30,973 nucleotides of DNA from Chara braunii. Taxonomy: Eukaryota > Streptophyta > Charophyceae > Charales > Characeae. A program made the translations under genes and the position numbers. Shown here in pieces: positions 9,740-17,260 of the stretch. The notes under the pieces were generated by a model, which worked only from the letters and a program-made list of their open reading frames with translations, did no database searches and was not told where the DNA came from. The stretch is taken from NCBI GenBank assembly GCA_003427395.1, contig BFEA01000555.1, positions 7,976 to 38,948 of the forward strand, written 5' to 3'. Each line of letters begins with the position of its first letter. Positions within the stretch are counted from its first letter, which is position 1.

Positions 9740-10600
9740 ACTCGGAGACTGATCGTGTCTTACTCCATAAACTATATCTTCTCCCTGAGCTCGCGTCTAT
9801 GCAAGGTATTCGTCGTCTCTAAAACTCAAACAGGCAGCCCGGACATGGTGCCTGATCCGGCAGCCCGAACCTATTCTTAGTCTCGGTTCTCCTAGTTTCT
9901 AAGTATCCAAACCTAGTCCTCGTCAACCCTCAGAATAATCCTCAGTCTCCCTACAGAACTCAAGCATGTGCTGACAACTTTTAACTTTGGTTCTGTCCGC
10001 CTACTCCCGGCAAGGAATCTTCCCCTTCTAGCTCCTAACTCTTCATTTGAAATTGTTTTCTTATCACTCATTTCCGGTCTGATTCTCAACCATTTTCTTA
10101 TGACGATCACCTGCTCTTACTATTCTATCAAAATTTACAATCGCCTCTTATCTATTTCGCCCGAGTTCTTCACCTGGGATCGGCGGCCTGGGTAAAACAT
10201 CAAAAATCGAAATGTCATCTGTCGTTTCAACACGCTCGCCTAACTTCTCTAATCTTTTTTTTTCTTCCCTCAACTTCCAGGCTGCTATTCTCCAACACCT
10301 CGAGTATGTGTATAATTTCGCTCTCTCTTTCGGCAGGTATATCCCAATGTGATGTACGCCCGAATCGATGTAGCGCACTGTCATAACATAAAACTAGTTC
10401 CTTTCCCAACCACTATCCGCAAAATCTGATACCTAACCATTTGATACGAAAAAAATTATATCTTCCCAATCTTGGTCATACTCTTCTCAACTTTCTCGCT
10501 CTCGTGTTCGCACGGTCCACTCCATCTCCCGAATTTTCGCCTCCTTCGCGCTAATTCTTCTTCAGGTAGGCTCATCTCTTGTTCAATTTTCGTAGTTCAC
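9740..10600 (-). other. Upstream of gag: weak minus-strand coding traces
   Basis: The gag frame stays open about 18 codons above the putative ATG. Beyond that, short minus-strand frames (9,913-10,110; 10,148-10,384; 10,227-10,409) are charged (for example RKKKIREVRRAC) and show no domain. The plus strand is pyrimidine-rich, so the minus strand is purine-rich, as in the surrounding coding remnants. I see no LTR or primer-binding site here. Confidence 0.35.
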
Positions 10601-11095
10601 CTAGCATTCTAAAGCAGTTAAGGCAAACGCTACTAGCATCCTTTCTGTGGACGCGTCCAGGACCAAATAGAAAACTTCGAAGTCGTCATTATCTCCGAAG
10701 TCCTCTATGTCCTCCAGGGTTTTTATCATCTCCTTCCAGTACCAGTTATGTGTAGAGAGTGTTCTGAGAACCGCTCCATCTACTGTAACTCTGGCCAGTT
10801 TCCCAGCTTCCCTATTTTCTTTATTTAAGAGTCTTTCTGTCCTGCTCGGGTTCTCATGCCAAGAGCGAACGAAAACTCCTTCTTCGAATAACGTCGTACT
10901 CAATATATATCTGATAAGACGTCCGTTTTTTATTCCCGTCCAGAATGTGGTTCCTCGCGCTTCCCGCATAGCTCTCCTCGTGCACTCTGCCTTCTTTATC
11001 ACTCTCAGTCTTGCTAGGTGACTCATTTGTATTATCACACTGACCACGGACCCGTTTATCTTCCCTACCACGTATACAGAGTACTTTATCGTCAC
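10601..11095 (-). pseudogene. 164-codon open stretch of unknown function, 5' of gag
   Basis: This is one of the longest uninterrupted minus-strand frames outside gag-pol. It opens on GTG after a stop rather than on ATG, so the true N-terminus is elsewhere or frameshifted. Composition is mixed and protein-like: a basic N-terminal half (RVIKKAECTRRAMREARG, then TFWTGIKNGRLIRYILSTTL) and an acidic, strand-rich C-terminal third (DIEDFGDNDDFEVFYLVLDA). The last ~65 residues weakly resemble the ~80-residue domain duplicated at 11,532-12,069 (VTV start, acidic centre, [FY]EV strand), so a third divergent copy is possible. I recognise no known family. It lies on the gag-pol strand, consistent with one transcript. 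Confidence 0.4.
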
Positions 11096-11099
11096 TGTA

Positions 11100-11515
11100 C
11101 TGACAAATACTCATCGTCCCTCATCCTGTTGCTGTCTCTTCACTGCTCTTCCCTCCTTTACCATTCTTCTCGTCGTCGTTGTCCTTTCCTTTCCCCCCTT
11201 CCACCGACCTAGAGGATTCTCCCTGTTCTGACTGTCGGGGGTCTCTCGTTTTCGTACTTTCTAGAAAATCAAACCTTCACTTTCTAAAGAGCTTCCTATC
11301 TTCCCTAAAGATCTTTCTAGTTCCTTCATACTCCTTTCTGTCCTTCGCAATTTACCTTCGCTTTCGCAGACTCCGTACGCTTTGATTCTTTCATCCGGTT
11401 CCTTGACCCTTTTTAACACAAGTTTTATAATTCTTTCTTTCACTTTTTTCACTCTCTCATCTTTATTTTTCATTCTCGACTGGCCATTTTTTTCTAAGTT
11501 CAGAATGTCCCTCAC
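11100..11515 (-). pseudogene. Charged, coiled-coil-like coding segment
   Basis: The minus-strand frame 11,261-11,515 is 84 codons, dominated by Lys, Glu and Arg with heptad-like Leu/Ile/Val (RVKKVKERIIKLVLKRVKE ... MKELERSLGKIGSSLE), as expected for a coiled coil. It passes, after a stop near the joint, into a Gly/Lys/Asp/Ser-rich hydrophilic stretch (SVEGGKGKDNDDEKNGKGGK) down to about 11,130. It lies between the 164-codon frame and the tandem-domain region on the same strand. No family is recognised, and low-complexity charge alone could mimic coding sequence. Confidence 0.35.
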
Positions 11516-11531
11516 ATCTTACTCCTCGCTT

Positions 11532-12069
11532 CCGTCGGCGTCTCGTCTTGAACTATCTCCACTCGTACAGCCCCCTTAACGCAGACAACTACTTCATATA
11601 CCATTCACCTCTGCGTCGTTATTTCTCTTAGTGCTCCTAACCTCTGCTCTCGGATGACATCCTTCGTAAGTTCTCCGCACTGCCTGTCTGATAGGTCCTC
11701 GTCTATACTCATCCTCAAAAGAACATGAAGCATTCCGCCATCACGTGCTAGCTCACAATCTGTTATATCAACACAATCGGACCCATACTCTGCTCCTCGC
11801 CTCCGCTATTGTCTCATCAAAAAATAACTCTGCGCGAAAATATACAACCGACCACACCATCACTTCGTACGTCCCCTTTGTTTGAAAGGTCACGCACGCG
11901 AGAACTCTTGCTCGGTGGTCGTGGATGAAGTCTCTAGCCCGTCACAGACATTCTTGCTTCGTAAGGTCTTTTTCTATGTGCGCTCTGAGTAAAACGGTAA
12001 CCGTGAAGTCCTCGTTCACTAACTGTCTACTTATATCGACCCCTGTCGACGTCCGCCCCGACATATCCC
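11532..12069 (-). pseudogene. Two tandem copies of an unrecognised ~80-residue domain
   Basis: Translating the minus strand by eye gives two successive stretches that align with each other. The first (about 12,030-11,790) contains VTVLLRAHIEKDLTKQECL, RARDFIHDHRARVLACVTF, then YEVMVW and FFDETIAEARS. The second, shifted by one frame (about 11,775-11,535), contains LHVLLRMSIDEDLSDRQCGE, TKDVIREQRLGALREIT, then YEVVVCV and VQDETPTEARS. Shared positions are VLLR, I-[DE]-x-DL, a Cys, a [DR]-x-I-x-[DE] helix, Y-E-V-x-V, and D-E-T-x-x-E-A-R-S. Each copy is broken by one TGA in mid-domain. This is a real internal duplication, not chance frames. I do not know the family. Confidence 0.55.
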
Positions 12070-12825
12070 CTACTGACTATCCGCATACAAATATCTCAAC
12101 TCCTCCAAACCCACATACTTATCATCGACGCGCCTTCTACAATAGTCAATTAGATCGGCTGGTCTCAGGCAATCTACCCAGCAGGTCATGTCGATCAGTC
12201 CTCTTAGCGTCTTGTAATCAAGACGCCCCCACCTTGCGCAGACGGCGAAGTAGACTTCTCTAAACCGAGGTGCTAATCCCAACTCGAGAGCGTAAAACGT
12301 ATCATTAACCGCTCTGCTCAAGTTGTCGACGCCTCCATACACCTGCTCTATTACGAATGTAGGCAAGGTCCACCTCCCGCCTTCTACAGGGTAGAGGTCC
12401 GGTTTAGGGGGTCCAAATATGATGCTCACAATAGGCTGATTGTCTCCATTCAGATTACCCAACCTCCGCTTCACAACAAACCTCACTAAGTCTACGTACC
12501 TCCACCAGGTCCTACTAACGCCAACGAGCGTTAGTCTTATCTCAAGGTCTTGAAACCTATCAAACACAAGATGTTCTATAGCCTCCACCTGTCGTGCTCC
12601 GCTAGTCCCTCTACCCTCCAATATCACCGTCCACAGAAACACTACGTCAGCTAACCACGTTCTCAAGTACCTTACCGGCGTCCTTTTGCTCCCGTCTAAG
12701 CGCACAGGGAGAGGGATATCGAATCCCAGGGTAGTCTCCCTAGGCTTTTTCAACCTCTTGGCCCTGTAAGAATCGGAATCGCGTTGCAGTAGGTATGTCC
12801 ACCACGCATTCGAGCCGCTCCTCAT
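12070..12825 (-). CDS. Unrecognised protein, accessory family member A (251 aa)
   Basis: The longest uninterrupted frame in this half of the window starts at a genuine ATG (12823-12825), 7 bp from the edge of foldback copy 2, and ends in TAG at 12,070. The protein has no membrane segment or low complexity. Landmarks: KKPRETTLG (27-34), a Trp-rich helix (RTWWRYVDLVRFVVKRR, 105-121), PTFVIEQVYGGVDNL (155-169), and VCARWGRLDYKTLRGLI (195-211). The PxFV-x-x-x-[VF]-GG and RWG blocks, 43 residues apart, recur with 47-residue spacing in member B at 13,396-14,395. I recognise no known family. It may be an accessory gene of the gag-pol element downstream on the same strand, or an older captured gene. 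Whether it is expressed is unknown. The foldback element probably removed or displaced its upstream part. Confidence 0.5.
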   Translation of the reverse strand: MRSGSNAWWTYLLQRDSDSYRAKRLKKPRETTLGFDIPLPVRLDGSKRTPVRYLRTWLADVVFLWTVILEGRGTSGARQVEAIEHLVFDRFQDLEIRLTLVGVSRTWWRYVDLVRFVVKRRLGNLNGDNQPIVSIIFGPPKPDLYPVEGGRWTLPTFVIEQVYGGVDNLSRAVNDTFYALELGLAPRFREVYFAVCARWGRLDYKTLRGLIDMTCWVDCLRPADLIDYCRRRVDDKYVGLEELRYLYADSQ

Positions 12826-12832
12826 TTATCCA

Positions 12833-13354
12833 CAACAAAAAAAATTCCTTAAATTAAATAATCATTCTATAGTAAAATTACATTCTAAATTTCAAATTTT
12901 CATTCCGTCTTAAAAAATGTCATTCCAATTTTAAAATTTTTCGTCTTAGTTGAAAATTCTCCTTTCAAGAATGGGGTATCCCTTCTTATTTCAACTGGAT
13001 GCTAGAGATGGAATGGAAGTCTGGATGAGTTCATGGAATATTTTAATTGGACTGTCATTCTAAGTAAGGATTTCCAGTCATAAATAGGTTAATCCAATCT
13101 AAATTGGAAGATATTTGTTGTAGTAGAATGAAAGTTTAATTAAAATATTTCATAAACTCGTCCAGACTTTCATTCCATCTTGAACAAATAGATGTAGTTG
13201 GAAGGGAAAACGTATATTTAGACGAGAACTTATCAAATAAAACTGGAAATTGTAAAATTAGACGAACGTTGGAATGATAATTTATAAATATGAAGGTTTT
13301 TTTTCTTATGAAATGTTTTTTCAACTTTCATTTATAGTGGGAATTTTTACGTTG
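12833..13354 (-). mobile_element. AT-rich foldback element (MITE-like), copy 2
   Basis: A 522-bp copy in the same orientation as copy 1. Ends are symmetrical, caac...gttg, with 'aaaaaaaattcc' at one end and 'gggaattttt' at the other, i.e. imperfect terminal inverted repeats. The flanks read ...ttatcca before and catcca... after, a possible but imperfect target-site duplication. It separates the two accessory family members, and the frame of member A begins only 7 bp away. Confidence 0.85.
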
Positions 13355-13395
13355 CATCCACCTCATACTCTGCAGCCCTAAAGCACCGCGCTCAT

Positions 13396-14395
13396 CTAGG
13401 CATGACGGTCGACCACTATCCTCGGGAAGTGGATCGCGCTTGCATCAACGTCGTCCTCCTCTATCTTCTCCTCAGACTCGAAGTTTTCCTCGTCATAGTT
13501 CACCCAGTCGGGCTCCCATGCCCCCTCGTCATCGGTGTCAACCTCGTCGACCAAGCGGTACCCCGGTGCCCCTATAATCTCGTAGTATCGCCTCAAGTGA
13601 TAGGGAGCTATCAGAGCCGCGCTTCCCCACCACGAGTCCCAATGCTCCGTGTAGAGTCGGTTTTTGAATTGATATACTCAAGCCCAACTCGGAGCTCACG
13701 GTCCAGCAAATCCTACGCGTACGGCGGCGGCGGATGCCTCCACTCGTAGCCCTCGTCTCTCCGGCCTTCGTCAAGCCAGGAGCAATGAACCGGATGAACT
13801 CTTTGAGCTGGATCCGCTCGTCTCCCCAACGGGGCCCGGTGGTCACCAGGGAGTAGAAGATGTAATGAGAGTCAAGATCTCCCCTCGAGAAATGCTCTAG
13901 CTCCCTCGCGGTGAGATAGGTCTCGACCAAACCTCCTATCCCACCGAACACCGCGTCAACTACAAACGAGGGGATGTTCGCGCTCAATTTGCAGCCAGAG
14001 TGTGGAAAGAATCCGTCCCTGACTATGTGAAGCTCCAATGTAATGATACGGGGAGGGTACTTATGGATACACCCTATCGCGTGCTTATCCTCCTCGAGCC
14101 GGAAGGCTGCTACCTCCTTTTGAAGGTATCGCTCTGCCCAGCCGATAATCTCACAGGCTCCCCACGTAACAAGAGTTAGAGCAGCCTTCTTGGCTACCTC
14201 TGGACTCAAGTACAGGTAGGCCTTGACCTCCCCATAGGTAGTTTCTCATGGACGTCGACCGTAGGGTCCCTGGCTGCTCTTGAGCTCCCGGTACATCCAC
14301 AACCAGGCGCCTGACCACGGAAGGATCGATCTCCACTTGTACCGACCGTCAGTCAGTGGGTCGAGTCGGCAGGGTGAATTCAACAAGATCCCCCT
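13396..14395 (-). pseudogene. Unrecognised protein, accessory family member B (frameshifted)
   Basis: The main open part (13,538-14,209) has no ATG start. The same frame continues upstream to a TAA at 14396-14398, interrupted only by a TGA at 14246-14248 that falls where member A's alignment has RET preceded by KKP (here RRP-stop-ETT). Landmarks in the open part: TWGACEIIGWAERYLQKEV (15-33), KYPPRIITLELHIVRDG (50-66), IPSFVVDAVFGGIGGL (79-94), GPRWGDERIQLKEFIRFI (125-142). These match member A in order and spacing. After about residue 150 the frame is lost, and a very acidic C-terminal tail (DEVDTDDEGAWEPDW, EENFESEEKIEEDDVD) appears in another frame at 13,396-13,596. The function is unknown. 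Confidence 0.5.
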
Positions 14396-14526
14396 TTATG
14401 AGCTCAGGAGGGTCAATAGTCTAGCATCAATCCGCTGCATATTCCTCTACTGTCGAAGGTGGCCACATCCGTGTAGCGCAGTAGAGGATATGGATGGAAA
14501 AAAAAGAAGTAAAAAATTGTCAAAAT

Positions 14527-14587
14527 TCTAAAAATTTTGGCAGCACTTCGCCTCCCCTCGTTGGGATGGGGTTCAGGACGATGTCCC
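14527..14587. repeat. GGCAGCACTTCG-CTCCCC motif, copy 1
   Basis: About 60 bp starting aaaattttggcagcacttcg, followed by ctcccc..gttgggatggggtt and ac.acgtccct. It is repeated with roughly 85% identity at 15286-15349. The inner part can pair cccc with gggg. The reverse complement of its first half is the core of the 2.3-2.65 kb array. Confidence 0.8.
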
Positions 14588-14679
14588 TATAAGAAAACTG
14601 CCTACCTGGGTACTAAGAATGGCCTAAGCTACCCTAGATATCGAGGGTGTCGAATTCCGGATTCAAACTGAGCTTGCAT

Positions 14680-14721
14680 GCCTTATATTCGAGTTTCCTC
14701 GAGTTTCCTCGAATATAAGGC
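14680..14721. repeat. Perfect 14-bp stem hairpin
   Basis: gccttatattcgag (14680-14693) is followed by a 14-base loop and its exact reverse complement (14708-14721). Partly paired flanks (gagc/gctc) extend it. The loop itself holds a CTCGAG. It could be a terminator-like, protein-binding or recombination structure. No function can be assigned. Confidence 0.85.
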
Positions 14722-15083
14722 GCGTGCTCTATTTGAGTGAATTCAATCTACCCAACCCCCGAGCACGCTTTTGACCAGCGGATCTTGTTCCCTAGTTAAA
14801 AACTCAAAATATAGGGAGTGTTTACTCACTCTTTAAGCCATTATTTTATTTTTAGGAAATTTTAGAAACTTTAATTAATAACAAATCCGAATAAATAAGA
14901 GAAATGCACTACCTCGCCCTTAGTACTTAGGGGGAGTAGACCCAAGTCCAAAAAGAAGCCCAGGACAAATCCCAACTCCTTTTCGTCCCTTGCTTATATT
15001 TATTCCTAATTTTTTTGCAATTAATTCCCTAAAATTAGATTTTATTAGGGAAATTTTCCGTTCCTCGTTTCGGTTCTTAGGAA

Positions 15084-15123
15084 TGGCAAGACAAACTTTC
15101 TCCAAAATAGGTATGTCTTGCCA
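15084..15123. repeat. 10-bp perfect inverted repeat
   Basis: tggcaagaca (15084-15093) and tgtcttgcca (15114-15123) are separated by 20 bases, forming a possible hairpin in AT-rich DNA. Confidence 0.75.
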
Positions 15124-15285
15124 ACCTTTTTTATTTCCTTTCAACGATTTTTCTTGTATTTTTCAGATGTTAATTAAAAATAATTAGAATAGATTTGAAT
15201 AAACTATTTTTCTTATTTTATTTCTATTAAAAAACAGAATATATCGAGGCTCACTGATGGATGTGAAAAATTATTTCAGAAATTT

Positions 15286-15349
15286 TCCAAAAATTTTGGC
15301 AGCACTTCGTCTCCCCCCCATTGGGATGGGGTTCGAGACGACGTCCCTT
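15286..15349. repeat. GGCAGCACTTCG-CTCCCC motif, copy 2
   Basis: Second copy of the motif at 14527-14587, same orientation, 759 bp away. It is followed by tgggatggggttcgagacgacg. The sequence between the two copies contains no recognisable gene. Confidence 0.8.
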
Positions 15350-16207
15350 AAATCAATACCGAAAAGGAAACGAAGCAAAATAAATGGAAAACAAAACCAA
15401 CCGAATTTTAATTAGTTTTTATATATTTCTGTTGGTTTTCATTTATTTTATTAGCAAAATTTTATATTAACTTTCTTTTCTTTCCCGCGTACATCCTATG
15501 TGGAAGAAACCCGAATCCCCTCGGTTGTTGTCACCCGTATGATGAAAGGATTAAAAAAAATATTGAATTTCTAATTCAGTCTTATTTATTTACTTTTGTT
15601 TTAGGGTTTCCCATAATTAGGATTTTTCCCAATTAGGGTTTAGGATTTTGCGCGCAACAGCACGCGCACCATAAATCTCCGAATTACCGTAAACAATTTT
15701 AATTATACTCTGCCTGGTTCAAAGTAAACAATTATCAGATTACATTCTTTTATTTTGTTTTTTTTATTTTAATCAAGCGGATTACCGTATCCCCTTATAT
15801 TCCTTTTACTTTGTTTGTGATGGGGGTCGCTGTTTATATAAACGAAGTCCGTTTTTCCCGACCAGCGTCTCAAAATGTGAGAAAAAATAAACGGGAAAAC
15901 TTTGCCTCAAGCGGATGTCTCCAAATTCCGCTTCAATTCCCCTTAATTAAATCAAAAAGAAAAATAGGATTTAAAAAAAAAAAAAAAAATGTTCATTTGA
16001 TTTCTAACCGTTATACTTTTGTAAAAAAAGGTATTAAAATGTTTGCCTTGATGCAAGGACGAACTTTGATCGGGGGACGGCTTGCGCAAAAATGCCCGGA
16101 TCAGAAGATATTTAAAAAAAAACGAATTACTTAAAAAAAAAAAAAAAAAAAAAAAAATCAGTTAATCAACTATTTAAGCAAATCAACCAGCGGCTGATTA
16201 GTCTGTG

Positions 16208-16247
16208 CACCCCCGTTTAATAGGGGAAGGCCGAGGCCTTGGGGGTG
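16208..16247. repeat. Two-tier GC-rich hairpin
   Basis: Outer stem caccccc (16208-16214) with gggggtg (16241-16247), and an inner hairpin aaggcc (16227-16232) with ggcctt (16235-16240), abutting on the 3' side. This is the strongest local RNA/DNA secondary structure I see in the window. Confidence 0.8.
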
Positions 16248-16736
16248 TAGTCCCCTCCCCGGCAACTACGCCAAGGTTGTTAGGAAACTCAGGGAGGGGC
16301 CACTACTGTGCGCTGAAGCCAAGGGCAACAGCGTCTGTCACTCATTGCGCCCACTTCCGATGTCCTTAGCGACCAGTAGGGCGTCGGATTATGTCTTGCC
16401 TGTCCCCCACGCCTCCTTTCGGAGATTGTTTTAGTCACAGTTTTCTGCGTTCTCTTTTGTTAAATACTAGACGAACAAGGATAATGCCAATGATGGTAAA
16501 AAAAAAAAAAAACATTAATTGTTATCACCACCTTCACGACAGCTATGTTAAATCCGCAAAGCCGAGGATCTTGAAACCCACCTCAATGGTCAATTGGAAT
16601 ACCAAGCACGAGACAAAACTTTCACGAGTTTAGGGTTCACGAGATGATAGACAGGGGTAAAAGAGTAATTTGCACCGAGCACCAAGAGTCGAGGGGCATT
16701 ATCGATAGTGATCTCACGTAGCACTGCAAGCTATTT

Positions 16737-17260
16737 CAACAAAAAAATTCCCACGAGATATGAAAGTTGAAAAAACATTCCATTAAAAAAGAATCCTTCA
16801 TATTTACAAATTATCATTCCAATGTTCGTCCAATTCTAAATTTTCTGTGTTATTTGATAAGTTTTTGTCTAACTAGTATGAGCTTTCCCTTCCAACTACA
16901 TCTATTTGTTCAAGATGGAATGGAAGTTTGGACGAGTTTATGAAAAATTTTAATTAAACTTTAATTGTATTACAACAAATCTCTTCTAATTTAGATTGGA
17001 TTAACCTATTTATAACTAAAAATCCTTACTAAGAATGACAGTCTAATTAAAATATTTCATGAACTTATCGAGGCTTTCATTCCATCTCTAGCATGCAGTT
17101 CAAATTAGAAGGGATACCTCATTCTTGGAAGAAAAGTTTTCAAGTAAAACGGAAAATTTTAAAATACGAATGACATTTTTAAAGATGAAATGAAAATTTA
17201 AAATTTATAATGTAATTTTCCTATATAATGATTATTTAATTCTAGGAATTTTTTATGTTG
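16737..17260 (+). mobile_element. AT-rich foldback element (MITE-like), copy 3
   Basis: A 524-bp copy inverted relative to copies 1 and 2. It begins caacaaaaaaattccca and ends ggaattttttatgttg, giving imperfect terminal inverted repeats with symmetrical CAAC/GTTG ends. The internal arms 16913-16959 and 17041-17087 (agatggaatggaagtttgg against its complement) show the foldback structure clearly. No convincing target-site duplication is visible. Confidence 0.87.

Larger units (their letters stand above)
14480..16736. other. AT-rich stretch with hairpins and repeated motifs, no gene
   Basis: This stretch lies upstream of the minus-strand coding block, where a 5' LTR or leader would be expected. 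It holds the duplicated GGCAGCACTTCG motif, several hairpins, telomere-like TTTAGGG words, poly(A) runs (16133-16157 and near 15,970) and a GC-rich structured island (16,200-16,400). Frames of 60-107 codons here (15,811-16,134, for example) are lysine-rich or low complexity and not convincing. Confidence 0.5.

Noticed and set aside
12823-13370. Clean target-site duplication around foldback copy 2 (ttatcca / catcca)
   Set aside because: The match is only five bases and offset by one, and other copies do not show the same length.
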